Made by a program: the position numbers and the translations under genes
The notes under the pieces: model-generated
What the model was told of the DNA's origin: nothing
What the model saw: only the letters and a program-made list of their open reading frames with translations
Database searches by the model: none
Origin: CALODP01 sp942492055
GTDB taxonomy: Bacteria; Bacteroidota; Ignavibacteria; Ignavibacteriales; Melioribacteraceae
Direction: 5' to 3'
Assembly (NCBI GenBank): GCA_942492055.1
Contig: CALODP010000031.1
Location: 29,770 to 93,769 of the forward strand
DNA: 64,000 nucleotides
Part shown: piece after piece, positions 46,092 to 55,954 of the stretch
How the letters are laid out: each line of letters starts with the position of its first letter
Numbering within the stretch: position 1 is the stretch's first letter

Positions 46092-46608
46092 TCAGCCTCC
46101 CAAATATAGAATTGTATCCCTTACCTCATGATTATGCCAATATGAATTATATACAGCGATAATCGTGTCCCCGGTTTCTGCGATATCCAACAAGTCATTA
46201 TTACGTTTTACTTTTCCTACTCTGTATGGCAACTGCTTTTCATATAAAGTCAGATTGTCTGTACAGGAAAACCAATGAAGTTTAGAATCTAAAAAAAATA
46301 ATTCAGCATCTCCTTTTACAGTGTAAATATAAAAAAGCGCCTCACTTCCCTTTTGGGGACATGGTTTTAAATCGGAACGGTTATACTCACCAATTGATAA
46401 CACAAGGGTATCATTTACATTTAAGGTATCAGATATCTTCGGAATTCTCACCCAACCAAAATCATCTAAATAATAGTCAACCTTTTGATAAAAACAACAT
46501 TCAGGATCCGAAGCCCAATATCCCTCAAGCCTATCGCCTTCATCATCTAATATGGAATTGCATGCAGCACAAAGCAATACTAATAGAGCGAGTAAATAAT
46601 ATTTCTAT
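46092..46608 (-). CDS. Putative lipoprotein with disrupted start codon
   Basis: About 170 residues. The frame encodes KYYLLALLVLLCAACNS, a lipoprotein signal with lipobox LCAAC, then an acidic, Tyr- and Cys-containing domain of unknown function. No ATG precedes the signal peptide in frame. Exactly where it should be, eight bases after an AAAGG ribosome-binding site, the minus strand reads ATAG AAA TAT: an ATG with one inserted A. The first usable codon would otherwise be TTG at 46577, which would truncate the signal. This suggests a one-base error or a mutated start. The strand end at 46608 marks the damaged start. Confidence 0.6.
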
Positions 46609-46716
46609 TAAATTGCCTTTAAATTAACTTATCACAAAGCAATCTACGCATATTAAAACAAGAGCACAAGTAAAATACAACTATTTTATATTCTTAAGAA
46701 GTTTGGCGCGGTAGAC

Positions 46717-46748
46717 AAAAAAAAGCCGTCCCAGGCGAGACGGCTTAA
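46717..46748 (-). terminator. Intrinsic terminator of glyS
   Basis: Stem AAGCCGTC / GACGGCTT followed, on the minus strand, by eight T residues. Confidence 0.9.
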
Positions 46749-46754
46749 TATATA

Positions 46755-48236
46755 TTATTTCATTTTTTTCAGAAGGTAGAGAAGAAGATCATCAATAGCT
46801 ACTCGTTCCTGAGCCATTGTGTCGCGCTCTCTCACGGTAACTGTTTTGTCCTCAAGAGTCTGAGTATCAACCGTGATACAGAAAGGTGTACCGGCTTCGT
46901 CCTGACGACGGTATCTTCTACCTACAGCACCTTTGCTATCGTAGAATACTTTCATATGAGGTCTTAGTTCGACCTCTATTTCACGGGCAATTTCCGGCAT
47001 CCCATCTTTATTAACCAACGGGAATATAGCCGCTTTAATAGGAGCAAGTTTCGGATGGAATTTCATCACAACTCTCATCTCTCCGTTTACTTCCTCTTCG
47101 GTGTAAGCGTTGCACATAAATGCCATAAAGGATCTGCTCGCGCCCGCGGAAGTTTCTATGATATAAGGAACGAATTTCTCTTTTGTCTGATCATCGAAAT
47201 ACTGCTGCGATTTACCGGAATATTCCTGATGACGACTAAGATCGAAATTGGTTCTGTTATGAATTCCTTCCATCTCTCCCCAACCAAATGGGAATTTGAA
47301 TTCGATATCGGTAGCTTCTTTTGCGTAGTGAGCCAATTTATCTTCAGGATGATCGTGATATCTTAAGTTATCCGGACTCATTCCCAAATCGATGTAGAAA
47401 TTCAAACGTTTTTCTTTCCAGTAATCGTAATGCTTTTTATCCTCGTTAGGATTAACGAAATACTGCATCTCCATCTGTTCGAACTCTCTTGTTCTGAAGA
47501 GGAAATTCTTTGTATTGATTTCGTTTCTGAAAGCCTTTCCGATCTGCGCGATACCGAAAGGTAATTTCTGACGACTAGAACCCTGCACATTCAAAAAGTT
47601 AACGAAAATACCTTGAGCAGTTTCAGGTCTTAAATAAACCGCGTTATCACTCGATTCTACCGGACCGACAAATGTTTTGAACATCAAATTGAAGCTACGT
47701 GGCTCGGTAAACTGCCCCGGAGTTCCGCAACTCGGGCAATTTGTAAGAGATAGAACTTTTTCGCAAATCCCTTCCTGCTCGAACAACGCTTCCATCTGTT
47801 CAGCTTTGTTTTCGGTAGAAGCTACAATCTTATCTTTTATCTCTTTCTCTTTTTCATCAAGAATTTCATCCAAACCTTTAATGATCTTCCCGATCTTCTT
47901 CTCGGAAATTTGTTCGGAAAGAGTGTCTAATCTATATCTCGCTTTACACTGCTTACAATCTATCATCGGGTCGGAAAAATTATCCACATGTCCCGAGGCT
48001 TCCCATACCCTTGGATGCATTAAAATAGAGGCGTCTAGGCCTTCAACATCCTCACGATATGTCATTGCTTTCCACCATTCTTCCTTAATATTCTTCAGAA
48101 GCTCTACTCCTAACGGACCGTAGTCCCAGCATCCGTTCAAGCCTCCGTATATCTCACTCGATTGAAAAACGAAACCTTTTCTTTTTGCGAGGGATACAAC
48201 TTTTTCAACGACGCCGTTTTGTTTCTTCTGTGCGAT
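46755..48236 (-). CDS. glyS: Glycyl-tRNA synthetase, single-chain dimeric type
   Basis: About 493 residues. Class II motifs and the family start GFVFQSSEIYGGLNGCWDYGPLG are present, with zinc-site cysteines in CKQC and CPSCG, motif 2 FRNEINTKNFLFRTREFEQME and motif 3 PFCITVDTQTL. It charges tRNA-Gly. The frame clearly extends upstream of the first standard start codon (TTG 48140, inside the conserved SSEIYGGLNG block). The natural N-terminus would be AQKKQNGVVEKVVSLAKRKG, preceded by ATC at 48236-48234 seven bases after AGAGAGG, where an ATG is expected. Either a non-AUG start or a G-to-C error is involved. Confidence 0.93.
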   Translation of the reverse strand: MAQKKQNGVVEKVVSLAKRKGFVFQSSEIYGGLNGCWDYGPLGVELLKNIKEEWWKAMTYREDVEGLDASILMHPRVWEASGHVDNFSDPMIDCKQCKARYRLDTLSEQISEKKIGKIIKGLDEILDEKEKEIKDKIVASTENKAEQMEALFEQEGICEKVLSLTNCPSCGTPGQFTEPRSFNLMFKTFVGPVESSDNAVYLRPETAQGIFVNFLNVQGSSRQKLPFGIAQIGKAFRNEINTKNFLFRTREFEQMEMQYFVNPNEDKKHYDYWKEKRLNFYIDLGMSPDNLRYHDHPEDKLAHYAKEATDIEFKFPFGWGEMEGIHNRTNFDLSRHQEYSGKSQQYFDDQTKEKFVPYIIETSAGASRSFMAFMCNAYTEEEVNGEMRVVMKFHPKLAPIKAAIFPLVNKDGMPEIAREIEVELRPHMKVFYDSKGAVGRRYRRQDEAGTPFCITVDTQTLEDKTVTVRERDTMAQERVAIDDLLLYLLKKMK

Positions 48237-48309
48237 GACAAACCTCTCTATTATTAATTTAACAAAGGTGTAAATATAATACTTTTCGCTGAGTTTTCAG
48301 CACCAAATA

Positions 48310-48660
48310 TATTGGATACTCCTTCATCTCATCTCTATTTTTCTGGTTTTCAACTCTCCGATTCTATTTTTTATGAGATTTCTCTATTCTACATTGCCTC
48401 AAAAGAGAAAATCACTCCACTTTTCTTTTTCCCGATTCTTCGTATGATCTTTCTTAGAACCGGTGTTACTCTTCCCGATTTCGTGCTACTATGCCCCGAA
48501 ACAGTGATGTTGCACCCGACTTCATGACACCACTTCCCTAACTCATGAAGCTGTCCCACAATTCCATAACGCTTCTCTCCGAACCAATGAAGGTATTCCA
48601 AGACTTCGTGACGCTCTCTCCCGAACCCGTGGCGATGTTCCCCGAAAAATTAATCTGACA
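48310..48660 (+). repeat. 21-bp-periodic repeat array D
   Basis: Between glyS and the carboxypeptidase gene (a 580-bp gap) about 15 degenerate units recur at 21 bp in a single orientation. Phase-locked motifs on the plus strand are GTGACGCTCTCTCCCGAAC, GTGGCGATGTTCCCCGAAA, GTGCTACTATGCCCCGAAA and ATGAAGGTATTCC. Unlike arrays A-C no inverted second half is evident. The rest of the gap (48661-48821) shows nothing. Confidence 0.72.
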
Positions 48661-48821
48661 ACAGGTTTTGTTCTAGAATCGCATTACGATGTAGTCAATA
48701 AAATCTCTTTATAATTTTTTTGGGATGGTTTCAAACTCTTTGTTCTGTAGAATTGGATCTGATAATTCGGAAGATAGTTTTTAAGATACCCCCGCAGCAT
48801 ACACCACGGAGGCTATGAATT

Positions 48822-50660
48822 TTATTTCAAAAGAATCATCCCTTTTGTTTCGGAAGAGTAATCGGTGTTGAGTTGATAATAATAAATTCCACTCGCCAGG
48901 TTTCCATATGTACGGCTGTCGAATTTAATTTCGTGATTTCCCTGAGACAAGTAATCGTCAAGAAGCACATCAACCAATTCACCCAAAGGATTATAAACCT
49001 TCAGAGAAACATTTCCGCTTTCGTGGAGGCTGAATCGGATTGTAGTTGAAGGATTAAACGGATTCGGATAGTTTTGCGCCAAAACAAAATCTTTCGGTGC
49101 CAATTCATCTTCAACCTCACTAACAGGTCCGAGATAAACAATTCGGAACGCGTCGGCTACTGCTTTTCCGTTTTCGTTATTGGCTACTGTTATTTTTATT
49201 GTTCCCGGATTATTCAGAGTAACATCGGAAAGTTTATTCCAGGCACCGCCATCTTTTCTCTGCGATTTATCTACGATAATATTGTTGTTGGCCGTAGCTA
49301 TTTTGAATCGTGTATTGTAAGAATAATCGCTAGCGGAAGGCCACCAACCGGTAACCGCGTAAGAGCCGGCTTCCAGTTCTTCGGATTGGTAAACAAGTTC
49401 ATTTCCGTTATCCCCCGCTTCCATTACCGTGTAATTATCTCCGAAGAACTCAAATCCGTTTGCCTCCTCGGAATATTGCCCGAAAGCTATTGCGTCGGTA
49501 TTATCAAGCAGCATATAACGGCTATGTGAAATTCCCATATATTCCATCATCGCGTAAAGGGTGCGTTCCCCCAACTCAAAAAGATTTTCATTTGTCACCC
49601 ATATTCCTGTTGAATATTTATCATAGGGAGTTTCGTAGGTTAACGCCATTATTTTATCGCCATGATTATCCCAGCACCATCCTTCGGGATATCTGCTACC
49701 ACCGTTTGAAAAACAGAAATCGTTTTTTACAAAAAAGGAATTATCTGACACATTCAAATTCGAAAACTGCATCTCTTTCCGGAAAAAATAATCCGAAGTA
49801 GCTTGAGCATGATGAATCCAGAAAGTACATGATGCCGAAGCTTGCGAATGCATATTCAACATTATCGCTACCGGCTTGATTTCGCAAATTTCTTTCAATC
49901 TTGCACGAAGAACATTTGTCGCTTTGGGAGCTTGCTCTTCCGGAACATCCCACTGACGTTCATGATCAATAAACGCGGTATTTGTTCTTGAATGTCCGTA
50001 ATACACACCGTCAGGATTATTGAAAGGAACCATGTAGAAAACAACTTTCTTCAGGAGATTCTTGATAACCGGATCATCTTTTAGTAAGGTTTGTACTATC
50101 CCGTCGAAATGCCATGAAGCAGGAGTTTCCCCCGGATGAGTTCTGGAATGAATCCAAACAAATTCTTTTTCATCATTCGGAACGGAGAAATCTGTTAGCG
50201 AAATTTCCTGCATCGGAAAACCTCTGTCGGACAAACCGAGTGTGTCAATCTTTACAAATTCACTTTCACTCCAGTCCGCAAGCCTTTGTTGAAGATAACA
50301 GTAATTATAGGGTGTATAATAAGCTACAAAGACAGTATCCTCATCGAAAGTCTTTTCGAATTTATTTGTCCCGGGAGTTTCGGAAGCGGAAAACCTTGAA
50401 TATGTAATATCGTCATAGGAATACACAGCTCGCTTACAATCGCTATTCTTCACATAGACATTAATAAATTTATCCTTTACACCGGACATCCGAAAATAAA
50501 ACCATCTTCCACCGATATCCTCACGGGTTGTAACAACATAGTGAACCGAATCGGTTGTAGTGACGTTATTAATATTACCTGATTCGAAATCAGCATCGAA
50601 TTTGATTTGAGCGAAAAAAACATTGGAAATAAGAATCAGAAGCGGTAGAACTTTTTTCAA
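48822..50660 (-). CDS. Secreted M14 zinc carboxypeptidase with type IX sorting domain
   Basis: 612 residues. Signal peptide MKKVLPLLILISNVFFAQ. An N-terminal beta domain (about 20-125) like that of cytosolic carboxypeptidases precedes the M14 domain. Zinc ligands are in WIHSRTHPGETPASW (HxxE) and LNMHSQA; PFNNPDGVYYGHSRTN and the catalytic Glu region ALTYETPYDKY follow. A golvesin-like or xylanase-associated beta domain (about 395-510; VMEAGDNGNELVYQSEEL) precedes the C-terminal NYPNPFNPSTTIRF...ETKGMILLK sorting signal. It should degrade peptides outside the cell or at its surface. Confidence 0.92.
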   Translation of the reverse strand: MKKVLPLLILISNVFFAQIKFDADFESGNINNVTTTDSVHYVVTTREDIGGRWFYFRMSGVKDKFINVYVKNSDCKRAVYSYDDITYSRFSASETPGTNKFEKTFDEDTVFVAYYTPYNYCYLQQRLADWSESEFVKIDTLGLSDRGFPMQEISLTDFSVPNDEKEFVWIHSRTHPGETPASWHFDGIVQTLLKDDPVIKNLLKKVVFYMVPFNNPDGVYYGHSRTNTAFIDHERQWDVPEEQAPKATNVLRARLKEICEIKPVAIMLNMHSQASASCTFWIHHAQATSDYFFRKEMQFSNLNVSDNSFFVKNDFCFSNGGSRYPEGWCWDNHGDKIMALTYETPYDKYSTGIWVTNENLFELGERTLYAMMEYMGISHSRYMLLDNTDAIAFGQYSEEANGFEFFGDNYTVMEAGDNGNELVYQSEELEAGSYAVTGWWPSASDYSYNTRFKIATANNNIIVDKSQRKDGGAWNKLSDVTLNNPGTIKITVANNENGKAVADAFRIVYLGPVSEVEDELAPKDFVLAQNYPNPFNPSTTIRFSLHESGNVSLKVYNPLGELVDVLLDDYLSQGNHEIKFDSRTYGNLASGIYYYQLNTDYSSETKGMILLK

Positions 50661-50917
50661 GAAACCTCCGTTATTAAAAGTATCGGCTTAATGTGGAATT
50701 AATTTGCAAAAGTGCCGCAATATCTTATATTCTAGTGACAAAATCAAAGTTTAAAAGTATCTGGCTACTTGTAGCTATTGCGTTGAGGGGCGCATTAAGT
50801 TATCTTACAATTCACTTTTAAGCTGTTGACAATTCTCTCAGGGGCACATATTCCAAATACTCGGTTGTTTCGAAATTCAGGCGTTAGCTGTTTTTTTGAT
50901 TGTATTTAGGGGGCAAT

Positions 50918-51202
50918 ATGAAAGAGGGAACTATCGTAAGTGTCGGGACCAAGAAAAAAGAAGGCACAAATAATCTTCTCAAGAAATTCAAAAACTATTT
51001 CATCCTACCGTTGGGATCTGGGATTTTCGGATTCGCGATATTTTTTCTGGTATTAGTATTAACGAAAGTATTAACGTCATGGCTCGGCATCTACGAAGAG
51101 ATAGAGCTCAATGTCCACGACGTTTATCTTTCATCAATTGGGTTTGTATTATTATTCCTAATAAAAATACTGGAATATATTAAGGCACTGAGAGAAGCTT
51201 AG
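50918..51202 (+). CDS. Small membrane protein, unknown function
   Basis: 94 residues from ATG 50918 (GGGGGC just upstream). A basic N-terminus (GTKKKEGTNNLLKKFKNYF) precedes two hydrophobic segments (about 29-50 and 70-85). The C-terminus ends KILEYIKALREA. Not recognised. Its last 4 bp overlap the convergent prfA 3' end. Confidence 0.65.
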   Translation: MKEGTIVSVGTKKKEGTNNLLKKFKNYFILPLGSGIFGFAIFFLVLVLTKVLTSWLGIYEEIELNVHDVYLSSIGFVLLFLIKILEYIKALREA

Positions 51203-52269
51203 CCGTTTTTAAGCTTCTCTGCTCTATCCGCTATTTGCATCTTTTCAATCAGTTCGAACAATTCACCTTCCATTGTTTGGCTTAAGTTGTAAAGCGTCAA
51301 ACCGATTCTATGATCGGTAACTCTGTTTTGCGGGAAGTTGTAAGTACGAATCTTATCACTTCTGTCACCACTCTTAACCATTGTTTTTCTTTGAGCGGCC
51401 ATTTCGCTATTCTGCTCTTGCATCTTTATGTCATAAAGACGGCTTTTCAAAACCTTCATAGCTTTCTGTCTATTCTTGAGCTGTGAACGCTCATCCTGAC
51501 ATTGCACAACAATACCGGTAGGAATATGGGTAATACGAATAGCTGTTTCCACTTTGTTTACATTCTGTCCGCCGGCACCACCACTACGATAAACATCAAT
51601 ACGCAGATCGTTAGGATCAACATCCACCTCAACCCCTTCAACCTCGGGGAGAACAACTACTGAAGCTGCGGAAGTATGAACACGGCCGGAAGCTTCTGTT
51701 GCAGGAACTCTCTGAACTCTGTGAACACCACTTTCGAATTTCAAATCGCCATAGACATTAGTTCCTCTAAGAGCGATTACCGCTTCTTTTATACCACCCA
51801 TCGTAGCTTCGTTGATATCCATAAGCTCAAGTTTCCACCCTTTTAGCTCTGCGAACCTGGTGTACATTCTAAGAAGATCTCCGGCAAATAGTCCGGCTTC
51901 TTCGCCACCGGTTCCGGCACGAACTTCTAAAATTACATCTTTGTCATCATCCGGATCTTTGGGAATTAAGAGAAGTTTTATCTCTTCTTCCATTTTAATT
52001 TTTTCGTCTCTGAGGTCTTCCAATTCTGCTTCGGCAAGTTCGGCTATCTCTTTATCATCTGCGGATTTGACTAACTCCTCGTTTCCCTCAATATCTTTGA
52101 GGACTTTGGAATACTTGTCATAAGCAGCAACAACATCTTCAAGCTCGCTTCTTTCCTTATTTAATTTGATCATTCTTTTCTGATCACTTACAATATCAGG
52201 CTCGGAAAGCTGAGCAGTTATTCTATCGTATCTTTCCTTTATCTCTTTTAATTTTTCCAGTAATTCCAT
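51199..52269 (-). CDS. prfA: Peptide chain release factor 1
   Basis: 356 residues, full length. The GGQ motif lies in YRSGGAGGQNVNKVETAIRITH, and VQRVPATEASGRVHTS carries the RF1-type PxT anticodon-like tripeptide (PAT). It reads UAA and UAG and releases the finished chain. 50 bp downstream of the glycosyltransferase gene in the same direction. Confidence 0.97.
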   Translation of the reverse strand: MELLEKLKEIKERYDRITAQLSEPDIVSDQKRMIKLNKERSELEDVVAAYDKYSKVLKDIEGNEELVKSADDKEIAELAEAELEDLRDEKIKMEEEIKLLLIPKDPDDDKDVILEVRAGTGGEEAGLFAGDLLRMYTRFAELKGWKLELMDINEATMGGIKEAVIALRGTNVYGDLKFESGVHRVQRVPATEASGRVHTSAASVVVLPEVEGVEVDVDPNDLRIDVYRSGGAGGQNVNKVETAIRITHIPTGIVVQCQDERSQLKNRQKAMKVLKSRLYDIKMQEQNSEMAAQRKTMVKSGDRSDKIRTYNFPQNRVTDHRIGLTLYNLSQTMEGELFELIEKMQIADRAEKLKNG

Positions 52270-52319
52270 CTTTTCCTCGTAAATTAACTCGTAAATATAG
52301 AAAAGTATCTCGTCAAAAG

Positions 52320-53648
52320 CTAAAATCTATTGCTCATCAATTTGTCGGTTATACGTTCTAATTCGGCGAGAAGAATCTCTTCAAATTCGATATCTTTTTG
52401 TGGTCTGCTTCCGGCAAAGTTTTCTCCGCACATATCAAGTAGTTCCAAAACTGCGGGAATCATTTCCTGCTTAGGATAAATCCGATCACGTAGATGATGA
52501 ATAAAACGAAGTGTTTTCAAAGCGTCGAACCACTCATTCTTTTGTCTTTCCAATTGTCGAGCCGAACCTACATTTGCGTATATCTTTTTCCAGGCTTTTT
52601 CAAAACCACTCTCTTCCAGAAAGGATCTGATTTCCAGAGATATCTTCTCCCCTTTTTCGAGAAGAGAAACAATGCTCTCTTCGGAAAACTCATTATATAT
52701 TTTGAGCCATTCTTTCAACATCAAAAAGGATCTCGGATTATACAGAACCGTTTCTTCCAAATGATTATCACCATTTACATACTGCAGAATTCTTCTTCCT
52801 GTTCCGAAAGGAACACGTTCGGAGAACCGACTTGAGGGATATACTTTCGTGTTCCCGATGAATCCTATCTTACCTTGCTTTGCTAACTTCTCGAGGAAAT
52901 AGAAATCCTCCGCTACTTTCCTTTTTGTCATTCCCTGAGCTTTTACATAATAATCGGCGTCACAAACCATAGTGGAGCCAATTGAATAATAGGCATACGG
53001 AGATCCGGCATATAATAGGCCCAAGGAATAATAGCGCAGATAAATCTCATAGGAAGAAATGCCTCTTTGGGCATGAGTATCATCAGTTTTTTGATGTTTG
53101 TAATTCACTACGGCAGCGGAATAATCATTCTTTTTGAAAGCTTCGGCAAGCTCAGATAAATAATTACTCTCTACCAGGCAATCTCCGTCCAAAGCAACGA
53201 TAAGGTTTTTACCGGTATTATAATCGAAAAGTGTTAAGGCAAGATCCATCCCAATTTTGCGGGCTAATCCAACACCACCATCTTTTTCAGGTAATACCAG
53301 CCCCTCCGATGAAGCATCAACAATCCCGATGTTAAGATTGCTTTCATTATTCATCTCGCTACGAAGTAACTCAATTGTCTCTCTGTTATTTTCTATTACC
53401 TCAGATGGGGAATCCGCTTTGTTGTTAACAACAAATAGAATCAGAGTCTTTTCCAGAAGCTCAATATCATTTCGTTCAAAGGACTCAAGTAGCGGTTTGA
53501 TATTTTCTTTTTCATTGTATGCCGGAATTACCACAACTATTTTGGGCTTACTCTTCAGAGTGGCTTCCACCCTCCAATTATCAAGCCCGTAACGGGTAAA
53601 ATACTTTTTATAATTTTTGGGTAAGTTTTCCGTATTAATAGCGCTCAT
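52320..53648 (-). CDS. Family 2 glycosyltransferase
   Basis: 442 residues. GT-A fold: VVVIPAYNEKENIKPLL at about residue 38, a long insertion, then GKNLIVALDGDCLVESNYL with the DxD-type metal site, and VAEDFYFLEKLAKQGKIGF as acceptor-side motif. No membrane segments. It probably transfers a sugar in a surface-glycan or osmolyte pathway; acceptor unknown. Its start overlaps the miaA stop by one base (TAATG). Confidence 0.9.
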   Translation of the reverse strand: MSAINTENLPKNYKKYFTRYGLDNWRVEATLKSKPKIVVVIPAYNEKENIKPLLESFERNDIELLEKTLILFVVNNKADSPSEVIENNRETIELLRSEMNNESNLNIGIVDASSEGLVLPEKDGGVGLARKIGMDLALTLFDYNTGKNLIVALDGDCLVESNYLSELAEAFKKNDYSAAVVNYKHQKTDDTHAQRGISSYEIYLRYYSLGLLYAGSPYAYYSIGSTMVCDADYYVKAQGMTKRKVAEDFYFLEKLAKQGKIGFIGNTKVYPSSRFSERVPFGTGRRILQYVNGDNHLEETVLYNPRSFLMLKEWLKIYNEFSEESIVSLLEKGEKISLEIRSFLEESGFEKAWKKIYANVGSARQLERQKNEWFDALKTLRFIHHLRDRIYPKQEMIPAVLELLDMCGENFAGSRPQKDIEFEEILLAELERITDKLMSNRF

Positions 53649-55390
53649 TATTTCTCATTCAAAAAGTTTTCAATCAATCCTACACATTTGTCTCGTTCTT
53701 CAAACTCAACCCAATGGATTTCAACTCCTTCTTTCTCCATTTTTCTGAACCATGTCATTTGTCTTTTGGCAAACTTATGGATCGCGCTATTAAGCTTTTG
53801 GTACATATCGTTGTAGTTCAATTCACCTTGCAAATATTGCCCGACATATCTGTATTCCAATCCTAAGAAGTTTAGCTTGTCATGTGAGACTCCCTCTTTG
53901 ACCAGCTTTTCCACTTCTTCAATCATTCCGTTTTGAAGACGGTCTATCAGTCTGGCGGTTATTCTCTTTTTTACAATAGCTCTATCGGCTTTTACCCCAA
54001 TAACCAAAGGCTGAAAATCGATTCTCTCTATTGGAATATAGTTTTCATCTTCGGATATAAGAATAGCCTTGATGATACGTTCTTTGTCAATGAGATCGGT
54101 CGTATTATGAAGCTCTTCGTTTTTTTCAAGCAAAAGGGCTCGCAATTTATCTTCTTCTAACGTTTGCAATTCCAGAGCTCTGGGGGAATCGAAATCGATT
54201 TGATGCATTTCATATTTCTTTAACAGAGAGTGGATATACAAACCGGTTCCTCCGACGAGAAAAGGTTGAGTTCCGTTAGAGAATACTTTTCCCAAAGCTT
54301 TGTAAAAAGTCTTTTGAAATTGAAAGAGATTATACTCTTCTGTAGGTTCGAGTATATTTATCAGATGATAAGGGATGTTCTTCTCATTAACAGAGTATTC
54401 ATTCAGATCCTTACCGGTTCCGATATCCATCCCTTTGTAAACCTGGCGGGAATCGGCTGATATTATTTCACCATTGAATCTATTGGCCATATCAACATCT
54501 TCCATTCCTCTTTGTATTTTTCCTTCACCGATCCATTGTGTTGCCTTAGACTCTTTAGATCCTTTTTTGATGTTCAGATCTTTAACCACCTGTTTATAAA
54601 CTATATCTGTATACTTCTTGACAGTCTTCACATAATCTAACTTAGACTTATCAAAAGGATCAAGATAATTCTCTTTGATATGTGGGAAATACTTGCCGAA
54701 AGCATCCTTCATGTTCCTGTAGATGTCTGTCATATCGAAGCCGACACCGGATTTATCTTTGATGAACATGGCTATTGATTCGATGTAAGGATCGTCATCT
54801 ACTTCAGCATCTCCGATTTCCTTCATGATCATCTGTATACCTTCATCTTCAAGGACCTCTGCTCGGTATGCACCATTCTCCATGCCTCGCTTGATGGAGT
54901 ATTTTGAATCTATTTTTCTTGTATCGCTTATAATTTTTATAATTGAAGGATCGGAAATTGCTATCGAATACCCTTGACCACTTGGCTCAAGCACATTAAA
55001 CAAATTATAACCTCTTTGAATGGCTTCAAGACTCATAGGTGAAACGTTATCCCACTTGATCCATGATCGATCTGTAGGCAAACCATATTTTTCTGCTATT
55101 TTCTTTGCTTCTTGATCGCTGAATGGATCAAATTCTTTAATGCGTTCATCATCAATTTCAGCTTCTATCATTCTTGTGGAATTTGGAGCAGAGTATATTT
55201 TGTCGGCTTTAGTGTCACCCTTTTCGTTTTTCTCGCTGAAATAAATTAAGCCATCTCCTGCAGGTTTAAATGTATCAAATTCTTTATTTGTTGCATGGAG
55301 ATATGTCTTTCCAAAATACTTTTCTTGGTCTTCTGATAGCTGATTACCTTGGAATCTATCTTCGTTGAGTATTTCACCTTTTCTTCCCAA
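53648..55390 (-). CDS. miaA: Chimeric frame: phage polyvalent-protein segment fused to MiaA lacking its P-loop
   Basis: 580 residues in one open frame. From about residue 300 it is MiaA, tRNA dimethylallyltransferase (NRFNGEIISADSRQVYKGMDIGTGKD, LVGGTGLYIHSLL, ITARLIDRLQNGMIEEVEKLV, FAKRQMTWFRKMEKEGVEIHWVE), which modifies A37 of tRNAs. The usual first 25-30 residues, including the ATP-binding P-loop, are absent. In their place stand about 300 residues unlike MiaA: GKTYLHATNKEFDTFKPAGDGLIYFSEKN resembles the start of a phage ADP-ribosyltransferase-like polyvalent domain. The junction is near 54492. The product should not be an active MiaA. It is either a prophage junction inside miaA or a chimeric join. 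Confidence 0.85.
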   Translation of the reverse strand: MGRKGEILNEDRFQGNQLSEDQEKYFGKTYLHATNKEFDTFKPAGDGLIYFSEKNEKGDTKADKIYSAPNSTRMIEAEIDDERIKEFDPFSDQEAKKIAEKYGLPTDRSWIKWDNVSPMSLEAIQRGYNLFNVLEPSGQGYSIAISDPSIIKIISDTRKIDSKYSIKRGMENGAYRAEVLEDEGIQMIMKEIGDAEVDDDPYIESIAMFIKDKSGVGFDMTDIYRNMKDAFGKYFPHIKENYLDPFDKSKLDYVKTVKKYTDIVYKQVVKDLNIKKGSKESKATQWIGEGKIQRGMEDVDMANRFNGEIISADSRQVYKGMDIGTGKDLNEYSVNEKNIPYHLINILEPTEEYNLFQFQKTFYKALGKVFSNGTQPFLVGGTGLYIHSLLKKYEMHQIDFDSPRALELQTLEEDKLRALLLEKNEELHNTTDLIDKERIIKAILISEDENYIPIERIDFQPLVIGVKADRAIVKKRITARLIDRLQNGMIEEVEKLVKEGVSHDKLNFLGLEYRYVGQYLQGELNYNDMYQKLNSAIHKFAKRQMTWFRKMEKEGVEIHWVEFEERDKCVGLIENFLNEK

Positions 55391-55573
55391 AATACATTAC
55401 CTTCTGCTGTTCTCCCCATCCATAAAAGTATGATTATTATTTACAAGTTTTTCTGCTTTCCCTCTTCCACTTTCTCCATCGGAAAGTTGAATGGTTTTCG
55501 AAGACATGATTTGTGCTGATCTAGTCACAAGCACTCCTTAAATGCTTTTTCTGTTTCTGCTACAATAAATGGT

Positions 55574-55954
55574 CTATCTCCACCAAATTCTACTGCATTT
55601 TTCTAAGAAATTCTTTAGCTTTTTATAATCTTCTGCAGTAGATGTAGGTATTTCTTGTATTCCTCTGACTTTTAATTTAGGCGACATATAAAATATAGCC
55701 GAATACCCTTCTTGGGATTTGAGTCTTCGAGCTAATTCCACCATAAGATCAGGACTTATAACTGTCTCGCCGAGTAATTCGTGTGGCTTGTCCGGAGAAA
55801 GCAATTTATCTTTCCCGGCATTTGGGATGTTGAAAATCATGTTTTGTATTTCATTATTACTTTTTCTTTCGATGTCATCCGTATTAAAAGCTGAGTATTT
55901 GTTTTTTTTTTTTTTTTTTTTTTTTTTTGAATTAATCACTGCGTGAGTAATCAA
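55574..55954 (-). pseudogene. Polyvalent-gene fragment after the oligo-lysine tract
   Basis: 126 codons in one frame, starting next to a 27-base A tract (minus strand) that encodes a lysine run. NIPNAGKDKLLSPDKPHELLGETVISPDLMVELARRL is readable. No domain recognised. Confidence 0.6.
55902..55928 (+). repeat. 27-base T homopolymer
   Basis: An uninterrupted run of 27 T inside the polyvalent gene. Runs this long are rare in bacterial coding DNA and are error-prone both in replication and in sequencing. Confidence 0.95.
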
